Virus record (IMG/VR): IMGVR_UViG_3300031274_000006
Coordinates: 1 to 40,830 of that record
Direction: 5' to 3' (one strand)
Length of the DNA stretch: 40,830 nt
Source of the DNA: a virus
The translations under genes and the position numbers were made by a program. Shown piece after piece: positions 16,056 to 24,960 of the stretch; the stretch's first letter is position 1; every line of letters starts with the position of its first letter. The notes beneath the pieces are model-generated. The model saw only the letters and a list, made by a program, of their open reading frames with translations, had not been told where the DNA came from and did no database searches.

Positions 16056-17868
16056 TGCGCAAGAAGTAGCAAGCGCCCTGGTGCGCTTCGTCGGCGATCT
16101 CAAGCCGCTCGAAAAAGACACGCAGCAGGCCAAGAAAACCCTGGATACGCTCAGCAAGCATAACTTCGGCAAGACGCTGAGTGATGGTGCGCTGTCTGCT
16201 GGACGGTCGATGCTCGACCTGTCCAAAAACATCTTCTACGTGCGCGAGGCACTGCAGACGGTAATCAGCCTGGCCGGCACGTTCGCGCGCGCCTTCCTGC
16301 AGCCGGCGATGGAGCTGGAAAAGACAAGGAACGCGCTCATCGGCATCATGGGCAGCAGCGAGCAGGCCGACGCACTCCTGGGCCAGCTCAGCGACACCGC
16401 CGACCGCTTTGGGCTCAACCTCAAGGATCTGCAGGGCCAGGCCGTTTCACTCGCCGTCATCTCTGAGGGCGATATAACGATGGCGAACGAGTATGCGATG
16501 GCCCTGGCCCGCATCAACTCGCTGCGTCCCGACCTGCCGCAGCAGCGCCAGCTTGGCGTTATCTTTGCACTGCGCGAGGGCGACTTTTCGCGCGCGTCGA
16601 TGCTGCTGGATGTGCCCAAGGAGAAGCTGGAGGAGCTGGCCGGCGTGGCAAGCGATGCTGCCGGTCAAGTATCCTCCGAGACGAGCGCGCTGGTTGAAAA
16701 GGTGGCTCGCCTGACCGATAGCGAGATAGCCAAGATTCGCGTTGCCGTGGACGAAGGCACCGAAGTGCCCCTTAGCTATTTCGGCGATCTCTCGAAGGTG
16801 TCCAAGGAAACGGCAGACGCCATCAATAAAGCCATCGACAAGGTTGCGTGGTTCGGAGAAAAGCAACTGGGCACGTACACCTCGGTGAGCCGCTCGGCTG
16901 GCGAAACAAGCGCCTGTGGAAAGAATCTGGCGGAGAATCTCAAGAAGGGCCTCAGCACCGGCGCGATCAATGACCTGCTGGCGGGCCTGGGCGCATCTGA
17001 TAAGATGATGAGCCTGGTCGGCAACTCGATGTCCAATCAGCTACAGAAGCTGCAGAACCAGTGGCTTGAGTTCCGGCAGACGGTGGGCCTGAAAGTGCTT
17101 GAGGCGCTGGCCGGGCCATTCAACAATCTGCTAAACTGGCTGCAGGACAATGAGGACATGGTGATCGGCCTGGCGGAGGCATTCGGCACGTGGTTGGCTG
17201 GCGGTATCCAGAAGTTCCTCGAATGGTTGACCCTGGATAAACTGGACGCAATCGCCAACAGCATCATGAACATCGCCTCTGCTGTCGGCGACCTGATCGC
17301 ACGGTTCGCGGCGATGCCGGCCTGGGCGCAAAAGTTGATGATCGGCGGCGCGGTGGCGCTAGGGCCGGGGGGCGGCGGGCGATTGCTCGGCGGCCTGGCG
17401 CTCAAGGGCGCTGGCAAGCTGCTGGGCGGCGGAGCAGCTGCCGGGGCTGGGGAAGCAGCAGCAGGCGGAGCAGCGGCAGCCGGGGGCGTGACGGGCCTTG
17501 GCGTGGCAGGCTCTATCCTGGGCGGCGTGGGCCTGGGGCTGGCAGGAAATGAGGCCATCAGCCGCACCCAGTGGGGCCAGGAGCACGGCGTACAGTCTAC
17601 GCGCAATGTACTGAGCGTCGGCGCCTACGGCCTGGGGAGCCTGCTCGGCGGCGAGGAACTGGGCAATAAGTGGTTCAGCGGCGTCAGCGGCATTCAGCCT
17701 GGCCAGAAACAAGAGGTCGAGGTCCACGTGACCGTGGACGACGAGGGCGCGCTGCGTGCCTATACTCAAGACGAGATCGGGCGCAACAACAGCGACATTG
17801 TGAGCGGCTGGGCCGGCGGCGGGCCATCGTCGGCCTCGTTTGCGGCGTGGAGTGGAGCAGGCGTATGA
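16045..17868 (+). CDS. Tail tape measure protein
   Basis: 607 residues from ATG 16045, six bases after GGGGAAGG and overlapping the chaperone extension. Long helical N-terminal and central parts include FVGDLKPLEKDTQQAKKTLD and LQNQWLEFRQTVGLKVLEAL, typical of phage tape measures. A glycine/alanine-rich low-complexity region (about residues 440-510) may contain membrane-active helices. At roughly 0.15 nm per residue, a family rule, this predicts a tail of about 90 nm. It sets tail length and is ejected ahead of DNA. Confidence 0.9.
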   Translation: MGVNAQEVASALVRFVGDLKPLEKDTQQAKKTLDTLSKHNFGKTLSDGALSAGRSMLDLSKNIFYVREALQTVISLAGTFARAFLQPAMELEKTRNALIGIMGSSEQADALLGQLSDTADRFGLNLKDLQGQAVSLAVISEGDITMANEYAMALARINSLRPDLPQQRQLGVIFALREGDFSRASMLLDVPKEKLEELAGVASDAAGQVSSETSALVEKVARLTDSEIAKIRVAVDEGTEVPLSYFGDLSKVSKETADAINKAIDKVAWFGEKQLGTYTSVSRSAGETSACGKNLAENLKKGLSTGAINDLLAGLGASDKMMSLVGNSMSNQLQKLQNQWLEFRQTVGLKVLEALAGPFNNLLNWLQDNEDMVIGLAEAFGTWLAGGIQKFLEWLTLDKLDAIANSIMNIASAVGDLIARFAAMPAWAQKLMIGGAVALGPGGGGRLLGGLALKGAGKLLGGGAAAGAGEAAAGGAAAAGGVTGLGVAGSILGGVGLGLAGNEAISRTQWGQEHGVQSTRNVLSVGAYGLGSLLGGEELGNKWFSGVSGIQPGQKQEVEVHVTVDDEGALRAYTQDEIGRNNSDIVSGWAGGGPSSASFAAWSGAGV

Positions 17869-18218
17869 GCAGCTACTTTCAGGCGTGGGGCAGCGTGTTG
17901 ACGACGTGCCCCGATCCGGCGACCTATACTCCGGTGCCGCCGCCCGTCGTGGGGCGGCTGGCCAGCGCCAAGCCAGTAGCGCAGGGCTACGAGCAGGGCG
18001 ACTTGACGTGGAATGCCTTGACGGTGGCTGAGTACGCCGACCTGTGGGGCCGGTGGAACACGAACAAGGATACCTCCGGCACGTTCCAGATCCCCAACCG
18101 CGCGGGCAGCGGGCCGACCTCGTTCCGGTCGGTCGTGGCCTATGCGGAGGAGCCACGCGGGACGTGGGGCCAAACGCTCCGCATGGGCGTCAGTATGCAC
18201 ATCGTGATCATAGGATAG
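17865..18218 (+). CDS. Tail tip component, possible distal tail protein
   Basis: 117 residues, ATGA overlap with the tape measure. Sequence AVAEYADL-type helix (LTVAEYADLWGRWNTN) followed by SGTFQIPNRAGSGPTSFRSV and a final RMGVSMHIVIIG beta strand. Position between tape measure and hub is where the distal tail protein lies, but it is shorter than classic Dit proteins. Role by position only. Confidence 0.65.
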   Translation: MSSYFQAWGSVLTTCPDPATYTPVPPPVVGRLASAKPVAQGYEQGDLTWNALTVAEYADLWGRWNTNKDTSGTFQIPNRAGSGPTSFRSVVAYAEEPRGTWGQTLRMGVSMHIVIIG

Positions 18219-18221
18219 GCG

Positions 18222-19769
18222 ATGCCAGAACTTAGCGGCCCCCAGCTCGCCAAGCTCAAGTCCACCCACCAGCGGGTGGACTGCCAGTTCGTCGTGTTGC
18301 CGACGTGGTATCCTAAAGGCATCATTACCGTTATGGGCGGCGCGATCTCGTGGCTCGATATGGTCAACATCTACCCCCGCCACGCCTGGGTCGCCAACTC
18401 GGGTGCGATCGTCCTCGACGGCAACGACAGCCAGCAGCACGACCGCACGGCGGCGACGGGGCATGTTTTCACCCTGGAAGCGGGCAGCGGCGGATTGGTG
18501 GACCATTCCGATGGGACTGCAACCTACACTGCTCCTGCTTCGGGCTCTGGCTATGCCACCATCGAACTGGCTACAGATGGCAGCGGCCAACCTTGTTATG
18601 CCTATGTCGCCTACGGCACGGCGGAACTGAATGTCGGCGAGGTGACTTCGTTTCACGCGGACATCCAGAGCGGCGGCTGGGAGATGACGGTCAGGGCTTA
18701 CGGCGATGTGGACGCCTTCGACCGCAATGCCGGCGTGCTGCTCAAGGTGGATGACTACTGGAATGGCAGTGAGGATACGTTCGGCGGCTACAAGTGGAGC
18801 CACGGCGTATTCTATGGCTACGTGGTAGATCCTCGGCGCGTCCACGAGGACCACATGCACACCTACATGGAGTTCACGCTGCACAGCGTGGAAAAGATGA
18901 TGCGACGCGCGACGCTGCTCGAAATGGTGTTCGCCACCTCGGGCAGCGGTGACGACCTGACCGATGCCAGCCTAAAGGTACTCGACCCGATCTGGTGGGT
19001 GCTGATGGACGAGTTCAACCAGCGCCATAACTGCTGGCTATTCGCGGATACCACGACCATCACCAATCTGAAACTATCGCGCGGTCCAATGTGGGACGTG
19101 GTAGAGGATGTTGCCAAACGCAGCTTTTGCGCGTGCTACACGACTCGTCTAGGCGACTTCCATGTCATCCCCGATGCCGACGTTCGATGGTGGATAGACT
19201 ACGAGCAGGGAGGCAGCGAGGGACCGCCAGAGTACACGAACAACCTCACTTGGACCAAGGAGCTATTCGAGGCCATCGACCTGGAACAATACGCCGACCC
19301 AAACCCCGGCGGCAACGGCTCGGCATTGCCCGATCCCCCGGTGCAGCAGGTCGTCCTGACGGGCATCCAAAGCGACCTATCGGAGATATGGGCGCGCTAT
19401 CCCAGCGATGTGAACATTGAATCCGCCGGCAGCCTGGAGAAGCTGACCGGGCTCATCTGTGAGGATGCGCCGACGCTTGAGACGTGGGCCGCGCGATATT
19501 TCCACAAAGTGTGTGGCACGACACAGGTTGACCTGCAGCTATTCCTGATGCACTGCGTGGACCTGTACACGCCTTGCGCGCTGACGTTCACGCCGGATGC
19601 CAACCGCGTCACAAACACCGAGATCGCCTATACTGCTGCAGGTGGCTTCTATGTGACGAGCCTTGATTACACCATCGACCCCGGCCTGGGCACATGGCGC
19701 GGCAACGTGCATCTGTCGCAGCGTGGCAACCAGTCACCCAACGACGTGGGAGAAAACAGCGATGACTAG
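18222..19769 (+). CDS. Tail hub / baseplate protein (Tal-like)
   Basis: 515 residues, ATG 18222. Tail-lysin/hub proteins of siphoviruses occupy this slot. There is an N-terminal domain, an Ig-like insertion at about residues 70-140 (VFTLEAGSGGLVDHSDGTAT), then a hub-like core with GWEMTVRAYGDVDAFD, SVEKMMRRATLLE and a C-terminal segment with NTEIAYTAAGGFYVTSLDYT. No peptidase motif is visible, so a structural hub is more likely than a tail-associated lysin. ATGA-type overlap with the fiber gene. Confidence 0.75.
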   Translation: MPELSGPQLAKLKSTHQRVDCQFVVLPTWYPKGIITVMGGAISWLDMVNIYPRHAWVANSGAIVLDGNDSQQHDRTAATGHVFTLEAGSGGLVDHSDGTATYTAPASGSGYATIELATDGSGQPCYAYVAYGTAELNVGEVTSFHADIQSGGWEMTVRAYGDVDAFDRNAGVLLKVDDYWNGSEDTFGGYKWSHGVFYGYVVDPRRVHEDHMHTYMEFTLHSVEKMMRRATLLEMVFATSGSGDDLTDASLKVLDPIWWVLMDEFNQRHNCWLFADTTTITNLKLSRGPMWDVVEDVAKRSFCACYTTRLGDFHVIPDADVRWWIDYEQGGSEGPPEYTNNLTWTKELFEAIDLEQYADPNPGGNGSALPDPPVQQVVLTGIQSDLSEIWARYPSDVNIESAGSLEKLTGLICEDAPTLETWAARYFHKVCGTTQVDLQLFLMHCVDLYTPCALTFTPDANRVTNTEIAYTAAGGFYVTSLDYTIDPGLGTWRGNVHLSQRGNQSPNDVGENSDD

Positions 19770-21528
19770 GGGCAACCTCGTCGGCCAGGCGCTACACGCT
19801 CAATCTCGCAAGCAGGCATTCGAGGATAGTTCACTGCGGCGCGCCCGCGTAACCAGCATCACCAACTGGGACACGGCGGGGCTGCAGCTGGTCTTGGAAG
19901 ATACGGGCGAGACGATCTATTGCCAGGGCCGCGCGTCGGGTGCGGTGTTCGACCTCTCCGTTGGCGATTACGTATGGGCGCGACGCCTGGTCGGCGGGCA
20001 GCGCAACGAGTGGATCGTGGTCGGCTTTTGCGAGACGGCGGGCGGCTCGTTCGTGCCGTCGCTACGCGGCTCTGTCGGTCAGATCAGCGAACTGTATGCC
20101 TCAGACGGCAGCCCGCAGGCACTAGACACCGACGCTGCTGGCGATATGACCGTCCTTACCAACCTGATCGCGCCGACGTTCAAGCTACAGGACACCGGCG
20201 CGGACAACACGCTGGCCCTCACCTACAACGAGGACGCGACCGCAGATCGGGTATTCAACCTCGTGATGGGCGACGCCGACCGGACGCTGACACTCTCGGA
20301 TGATGTGACGCTGGGCGATTGGTTCGACCAGTCGGTGAAAGCGGCTGCATCGCCAACCTTTGCCTACCTCAAGTTTACGCCCGGCAGCGCGCCCGGTGTG
20401 CCCGCTGAGGGCGACGTGTACGTGAACAGCACGGATCACAACATCTACTTCTACAACGGGACCGCCTGGGAGGACTTGGCCGGCGCAGGCGGCGGAGGCG
20501 TGACCGGTTCGGGCACGACGAGCTACATCCCCAAATGGACGGGCTCGACATCCCTGGGCGACTCGATTGTCTACGATGATGGAAGCAACCGTATCGGCAT
20601 CGCCACAACCAACCCAACGACGAGGCTGCAGATCGGCAATCTGGACGCTCAAAACACCCTCAAGGTTACTGGCCTATCTACCGCCAATATGGCACCGGTC
20701 ATTTCCCTGTTCCGCAGCGGCACGAGAGAACTCGTCATCGCATGTGCTGCAGATGGCGACTTTATTCTGGCAAGCACGGCGGGCCTGGCCAACTACCAGG
20801 ATGCCACGCTCACGGCGGCGGCGCATCTAACCATTGACACCAGCGGCAACGTTGGCATCGGAACGACAGGGCCTAGTTTCAAGCTCGATGTCGTCGGGCA
20901 GATTGGATCGTCTGGTGCGCAGGCGGGCCTGCAATTGTTGCCGCGCGACGGGACGGGCAACAACTATGTGATCTACAATCCGACAGGCGACGATCTCCGA
21001 ATATGGAGGACGACCGTCGGGGATAGGTTCATCTTCACCGATGCGGGCAGTTTCAGGCTCTCAACGGTTACTACTCCCGGCACGCCGACGGAAGGCGAGA
21101 TATATGCCGACGCCGACCACAATCTCTACTACTACAACGGCACCGGCTGGGATGACCTGACTGCCGGCGGCGGGACCGGATTGTGGACCGACCAGGGCAC
21201 CTACATCTATGCCAACAATTACACGAGCGCCGTCGTCACCGACACGGAGCGCTTTGGCATCGGCACGACCAACCCGCTGGGCAAGCTGGACAGCACGCAA
21301 TCCAATGCATCCGGAGCCATCCCGCCCCTGTACCTCTACCAGGCCGACGTGGACCAGCCGCTGATCATGTTTCGCGGTCAGGCAACGACCGGCCTGGGCA
21401 ACAACATCATCGCCGAGGTCGAAGTAACTACCGCGACGCGGGCGGGCTGGCTGCGCATTGAGGTGCAGGACGACGGCGCGCAGATCGCCAGCCAGGACTA
21501 TTTCATCCCCATCTACACACTGGCATAG
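19762..21528 (+). CDS. Tail fiber / receptor-binding protein
   Basis: 588 residues from ATG 19762. The first 115 residues resemble an OB-fold-like baseplate-attachment domain (ARVTSITNWDTAGLQLVLED). The rest is fibrous. Two near-duplicate modules occur, PGVPAEGDVYVNSTDHNIYF and PGTPTEGEIYADADHNLYYY, each followed by YNGTxWxDL and Gly-rich linkers. Three GIGTTxPxxKL turns (IGIATTNP, VGIGTTGP, FGIGTTNP) are typical of triple-stranded beta-helix fibers. It is the best receptor-binding candidate. No intramolecular chaperone is evident at the C-terminus. Confidence 0.83.
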   Translation: MTRGNLVGQALHAQSRKQAFEDSSLRRARVTSITNWDTAGLQLVLEDTGETIYCQGRASGAVFDLSVGDYVWARRLVGGQRNEWIVVGFCETAGGSFVPSLRGSVGQISELYASDGSPQALDTDAAGDMTVLTNLIAPTFKLQDTGADNTLALTYNEDATADRVFNLVMGDADRTLTLSDDVTLGDWFDQSVKAAASPTFAYLKFTPGSAPGVPAEGDVYVNSTDHNIYFYNGTAWEDLAGAGGGGVTGSGTTSYIPKWTGSTSLGDSIVYDDGSNRIGIATTNPTTRLQIGNLDAQNTLKVTGLSTANMAPVISLFRSGTRELVIACAADGDFILASTAGLANYQDATLTAAAHLTIDTSGNVGIGTTGPSFKLDVVGQIGSSGAQAGLQLLPRDGTGNNYVIYNPTGDDLRIWRTTVGDRFIFTDAGSFRLSTVTTPGTPTEGEIYADADHNLYYYNGTGWDDLTAGGGTGLWTDQGTYIYANNYTSAVVTDTERFGIGTTNPLGKLDSTQSNASGAIPPLYLYQADVDQPLIMFRGQATTGLGNNIIAEVEVTTATRAGWLRIEVQDDGAQIASQDYFIPIYTLA

Positions 21529-21536
21529 GAGGAGAC

Positions 21537-21722
21537 ATGGCGCATATCGTCACCGTTTTTGAGGAGCAAGGCGGCGTGACATTCGTCGTGAGCGAGGGCC
21601 TGGCTGATGCCGACGCCCTGCAGATGATGCAGCTCATCGAGCACGAGCTGCAGCGGCGCATCGTGCGGGCGGAGATTGAGGCCGAGGCGGAACCACAGGA
21701 GGCGGACAGTGAACCAGGCTGA
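21537..21722 (+). CDS. Small acidic protein, unknown
   Basis: 61 residues, ATG after GGAGGAGAC. It begins with a beta hairpin-like segment (HIVTVFEEQGGVTFVVSEGL) and ends with an acidic helix (EIEAEAEPQEADSEPG). It overlaps the next start by 14 bp. It lies between fiber and lytic enzyme genes; perhaps a fiber-associated or lysis-control factor. No family recognised. Confidence 0.65.
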   Translation: MAHIVTVFEEQGGVTFVVSEGLADADALQMMQLIEHELQRRIVRAEIEAEAEPQEADSEPG

Positions 21723-22179
21723 GACGAAAATCTCCCAGGCCATCCTGCTGCTGCAGCAAGCGCTCGCGCTGATGAGCCAACCCGGCGATGACGTGCTGCT
21801 GCTCGCCCGCGCTATCCAGGGCGAAGGGGCCGGACTGTTCACCGATCGGGCATTGTGCGGCCTGTGGATCGGACATACCGCCGTGAACCTATACCAATCC
21901 GACTGGCAGAATGGGCGCTGGGCCAGCGTCGCCGACGTGGTGCGCGATCGCTTCCACGGCTATGTGAACGTCGCCGAGCCCGCCGATTGGGCAATTGACC
22001 TGGCGGACATGGTGCTACACGAGGACGACATTACCGGCGGCGCGCAGGCTATGCTCTCGCTGGCGGACCTGCACGCGCACGGCTGGCCGCTGAGAGATGA
22101 CCTACTGCTGCGGGCGTTCACCACACCCGACGGGCGCCAGCTACGGTTCTATGGCACCTGGGCGGAGGAGTGGAGATGA
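21709..22179 (+). CDS. SleB-like cell wall hydrolase (putative)
   Basis: 156 residues from GTG 21709, about nine bases after AGGAGG. The segment LLARAIQGEGAGLFTDRALC (E39 the candidate catalytic glutamate), then IGHTAVNLYQSDWQNGRWAS and VADVVRDRF, resembles the SleB/hydrolase_2 fold of peptidoglycan amidases/lytic enzymes (usual LARxIxGEAxG, xVxNRV). An N-terminal amphipathic helix precedes the domain. It probably cleaves the wall during entry or lysis. Match is by motif only; the gene is followed by a second candidate enzyme with ATGA overlap. Confidence 0.65.
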   Translation: MNQAETKISQAILLLQQALALMSQPGDDVLLLARAIQGEGAGLFTDRALCGLWIGHTAVNLYQSDWQNGRWASVADVVRDRFHGYVNVAEPADWAIDLADMVLHEDDITGGAQAMLSLADLHAHGWPLRDDLLLRAFTTPDGRQLRFYGTWAEEWR

Positions 22180-23813
22180 CCCACGCCCTGCACGGCCTGC
22201 ACGTCTCAAGCATCCGCGACCAGATGGCGCTGCCTGTCGCGCCACCGGGGAACCTGATGTGGACTGAGATCGCGGGCACTGACGGCGGCGACTATTCGCG
22301 CCACGAGCTGCTGGGCTATACCAACATCGTGCGGCTCAATTGGTCCTACGGCCACGGCACGATACCGGACCCAGCGCAGTATGGCGAGTTCGCCACCAAC
22401 TGCGGCGCGTTCGTCGCGCGCAGCCAGGGCTGCCACACGTGGGTCATTGGTAACGAGCCCAACCATTCCCAGGAGCGGCCACCGTCGGGCATCATCACGC
22501 CGGAGGATTACGCCGAGTGCTTCATCAAATGCTACGATGCCATCAAGGCAGTGCGGCCCGACGACCTGGTTCTGCCCGCGCCCATCGCACCCTACAACTG
22601 GGAGAGCGGCGATTGCCTGGAGTACCTTGACGACATGGCACAGGAGCTGGCTGCCAATAGTGTTGTGGACGGCTGGGTGCTGCACGCCTACACGCGGGCG
22701 CACGATCCGGCGCTGATCACGAGCGAGCTGCGGGTGGATAACGAGCACTGGCACTTTCGCACCTATCGTGACCAAGCGGCCGTGGTGGCAAAGCACGCGC
22801 TGGACGTGCCGCTGTTCCTGACCGAGGCCAACCCGACCAAGGGCTGGCAGAATGTCAACAACGGGTGGATACGTGAGGCACTGTGCGAGATTGACACGTG
22901 GAACCAGGGCCACCCGCACCAGGTGATTCGGGCAGTATGCCCATTCCGCTGGCACGACCCCAGCCGCCCCGAGTGGAGCATCGGCGACAAAGCGGGCGTG
23001 GTGGAGGATTACACGCAAGCGGCAGAGTTGGGTTATTCGTGGGATAGTTGGGATAGTGAGCCTGGCGAGCCGGAGCCGCCAGATGAGGAGGAACCTGTGA
23101 GCGGATTCGTGAATGGTAACATGGCTCTGCCGTTTATAGAGGAGCCGGGGCACAACAATATCCTAGTTGCGAAGGGATGGAGGGCGTGGTGGGCATCTGA
23201 GAGATGGCACGAGCAGGACCAGAATCCCGCACGTCCGCTGAAGGTCGGCGAGTACAAGCCAATCTTCGCCGCCAATTATCCCTATCGCGTCCTCGAGGGC
23301 GAAACGTGCCAGTGTTGGTTCGTGCAGTTCGGCGTGATGCACGGTGGTATCTATCAACAGGTGAACGTCGGCGCGGGCAAGCGCGTGACGTTCAGTGTAC
23401 CCTTCCAGGCGTGGTGTACGGAGGGGCAAGACCCGCACGTGTCAGACGGTGAAATCTACCTCCGCGCTGGCATTGATACGCGAGGGGGCATTGACTGGCA
23501 GGCTGATAGCATCGACTGGGGCAACTGGGTGCGCGGCGAGGCTGAGTATGCGTCCACGTCCATCAGCACTATTTCGCAGACAGGCACTATCACTCTGTTC
23601 ATTCATACCTGGAACAAGTGGGCGCTGCCAGGGCATAACGACATCTACGTGGACGCGGTGACGCTGGCAGTTGAGGGCGAGGACGACGATGTGCCCCCGA
23701 CGCCATCCATCGAGGGCGTGCTACGGGTGGAGATCACCGGGCCAGGCGGCGGGCCGATTCAGGTGCAGCAGGTCAGCGGGCAGGGGTTGATAGCGCGGCT
23801 ATTCGGGCGGTAG
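22176..23813 (+). CDS. Glycoside hydrolase-like lytic enzyme (TIM barrel, clan GH-A type)
   Basis: 545 residues from ATG 22176, six bases after GGAGGAG. Residues 1 to about 285 resemble a (beta/alpha)8 glycosidase. WVIGNEPNH places the probable acid/base E94, and LFLTEANP places the probable nucleophile E217, the usual NEP/E pattern of clan GH-A. An acidic proline linker (EPGEPEPPDEEE) leads to a C-terminal beta-sandwich domain (about 310-510), probably carbohydrate-binding, with a short glycine-rich tail. It may be an endolysin or virion-associated polysaccharide depolymerase. The 3' end overlaps the convergent minus-strand gene by 15 bp. Confidence 0.72.
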   Translation: MTHALHGLHVSSIRDQMALPVAPPGNLMWTEIAGTDGGDYSRHELLGYTNIVRLNWSYGHGTIPDPAQYGEFATNCGAFVARSQGCHTWVIGNEPNHSQERPPSGIITPEDYAECFIKCYDAIKAVRPDDLVLPAPIAPYNWESGDCLEYLDDMAQELAANSVVDGWVLHAYTRAHDPALITSELRVDNEHWHFRTYRDQAAVVAKHALDVPLFLTEANPTKGWQNVNNGWIREALCEIDTWNQGHPHQVIRAVCPFRWHDPSRPEWSIGDKAGVVEDYTQAAELGYSWDSWDSEPGEPEPPDEEEPVSGFVNGNMALPFIEEPGHNNILVAKGWRAWWASERWHEQDQNPARPLKVGEYKPIFAANYPYRVLEGETCQCWFVQFGVMHGGIYQQVNVGAGKRVTFSVPFQAWCTEGQDPHVSDGEIYLRAGIDTRGGIDWQADSIDWGNWVRGEAEYASTSISTISQTGTITLFIHTWNKWALPGHNDIYVDAVTLAVEGEDDDVPPTPSIEGVLRVEITGPGGGPIQVQQVSGQGLIARLFGR

Positions 23814-24017
23814 GCCACGGGCATCAATAGCCTCAGCAATAGCTCTGGCAGCCATCCACCCGCCGCGCGCCTTCTCCTCCTCGTCTGGATGGTCGGGATG
23901 AGGATGCTGCTCCCATTCCTGCAAGCGTAGCATTTCCTGGCGGGCGATCTCCCGGCATGCCTCCCGCTCGGCGCTCACGGCAGTGGCGATGCGCTGCTCA
24001 TACAAAAGGTTGCTCAA
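23799..24017 (-). CDS. Short AAEREAC/IRARG-family protein (A)
   Basis: 72 residues. TTG 24017 lies five bases after AGGAGG and overlaps the upstream stop (TTGA), so it is chosen over a longer frame from 24143. It contains AVSAEREACREIARQEM and ends AIAEAIDARGLPPE, the two hallmarks shared with three neighbouring genes. Such short helical phage proteins are common but of unknown function. It is the last gene of the minus-strand operon and converges on the glycosidase gene. Confidence 0.65.
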   Translation of the reverse strand: MSNLLYEQRIATAVSAEREACREIARQEMLRLQEWEQHPHPDHPDEEEKARGGWMAARAIAEAIDARGLPPE

Positions 24018-24217
24018 GTTAGCCTCCTGTCTACAATGTAGGCGACTAGCAGGACCACGCCCAAGGCGGCGGCGATGACGACAATCGGGAACACGCACAG
24101 TCCGAGTGCCCAGTTGATGGACATCAGCGAGTGGATTGCCCACCTGGTCACGGTCTGCAAAACGCTGAACACGATCAATATGCCGATGCCTATGCCTATT
24201 TTCTTGAGAGTGCTCAT
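24014..24217 (-). CDS. Small membrane protein with two transmembrane helices
   Basis: 67 residues, ATG 24217 in an ATGA overlap with the upstream stop. Two hydrophobic segments (IGIGIGILIVFSVLQTVTRW and a second, WALGLCVFPIVVIAAALGVV) are separated by a short loop, with a basic tail (VDRRLT). Possible antiholin, superinfection-exclusion or host membrane factor; context does not decide. Confidence 0.75.
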   Translation of the reverse strand: MSTLKKIGIGIGILIVFSVLQTVTRWAIHSLMSINWALGLCVFPIVVIAAALGVVLLVAYIVDRRLT

Positions 24218-24465
24218 TCCGTGTCTCCCCTGGCGCGGATGTTGGCGACCATAACGTACAGTGCCCCTGCTATTTCGCCGTGTTTATTTGCGAGTGCCGT
24301 GTTGCCTGCCTCAAGGCACATTCCCGCGATCGCCCCCCGCTCGGCGGCGACGGCTTCGGCAATCTTGCCCTGTATCCATCCGGCAAGCGTGACTGTGTGG
24401 TCCTCGGCCAGTGCGCGAGCAACCGCATCCGCCATCTCTAGTATCTCGTCTGTCGTTTTACCCAT
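24214..24465 (-). CDS. Short AAER/IRARG-family protein (B)
   Basis: 83 residues, ATG 24465, preceded by GGAGGTGAG and overlapping the upstream stop. It has IAEAVAAERGAIAGMCLEAG and ends VANIRARGDTE, matching proteins A, C and D of this operon at both conserved blocks. The cysteine and helix pattern are retained. Unknown function. Confidence 0.68.
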   Translation of the reverse strand: MGKTTDEILEMADAVARALAEDHTVTLAGWIQGKIAEAVAAERGAIAGMCLEAGNTALANKHGEIAGALYVMVANIRARGDTE

Positions 24466-24745
24466 GTCTCACCTCCTCCTTCACCGCCTCCCCACGGGCG
24501 CGGATGGCGGCGGCAATATGCTTTGCCATCGCAATCTCACCGCCAGACCACGCCGATAGATTGCTCGGCACTTCAGGGGCCCGGCTCATAGCAGATGCTC
24601 CAAAATCCTCCGCCACCTTCGCGCACGCCTCCCGCTCAGCGGCGACGGCAAGCCGCACCTCCTCGTCTATCATCGCCCATACCTTGGCCCGGAACGTCAG
24701 CGGCTCCGCCATTGCGCGAGCTATCTCTAGCAAAGTAGGACTCAT
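24458..24745 (-). CDS. Short AAEREAC/IRARG-family protein (C)
   Basis: 95 residues, ATG 24745 in an ATGA overlap. It contains RLAVAAEREACAKVAEDFG and AKHIAAAIRARGEAVKEEVR. The DNA for the C-terminal block (24487-24509) is identical over 23 bp with that of protein D (24753-24775). This indicates recent duplication or gene conversion. Length differences between the blocks show free linker variation. Confidence 0.7.
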   Translation of the reverse strand: MSPTLLEIARAMAEPLTFRAKVWAMIDEEVRLAVAAEREACAKVAEDFGASAMSRAPEVPSNLSAWSGGEIAMAKHIAAAIRARGEAVKEEVRHG

Positions 24746-24960
24746 CTCACCACCTCCCCACGGGCGCGGATGGCGTTCAGCGCATACGTGAGCTGGCGGA
24801 TGGCATACCGCGCCTGGCGGACGATTCGCGGGTCGCTCACCGTCTCATCATCGAGCGCCCGCTGGTGGACATCAATGAGCCTCTGGATGATTGCCAAGTT
24901 TGCCTCCCGCTCGGCGCGCACGGCTTCGGCATCGACGTAATAATTCTTATTCTCGCTCAC
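24742..24960 (-). CDS. Short AERE/IRARG-family protein (D)
   Basis: 72 residues from GTG 24960, coupled to the upstream stop (GTGA) and preceded by GGAGGTGAG. A longer frame from 25089 would overlap the upstream gene and is rejected. AVRAEREANLAIIQRLIDVH lacks the cysteine of the other members; the end YALNAIRARGEVVR keeps the family tail. Predicted helical. Confidence 0.68.
   Translation of the reverse strand: MSENKNYYVDAEAVRAEREANLAIIQRLIDVHQRALDDETVSDPRIVRQARYAIRQLTYALNAIRARGEVVR

Noticed and set aside
17766-18884. Long minus-strand open frame (372 codons)
   Set aside because: Antiparallel to the tape measure end, tail tip and hub genes, which have good starts and overlaps; composition is a typical shadow.
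22206-23153. Minus-strand open frame of 315 codons
   Set aside because: Shadow of the glycosidase catalytic domain.
24487-24775. CRISPR-like array from the repeated 23-bp block
   Set aside because: Only two exact copies 266 bp apart within coding sequence; explained by paralogous protein tails.
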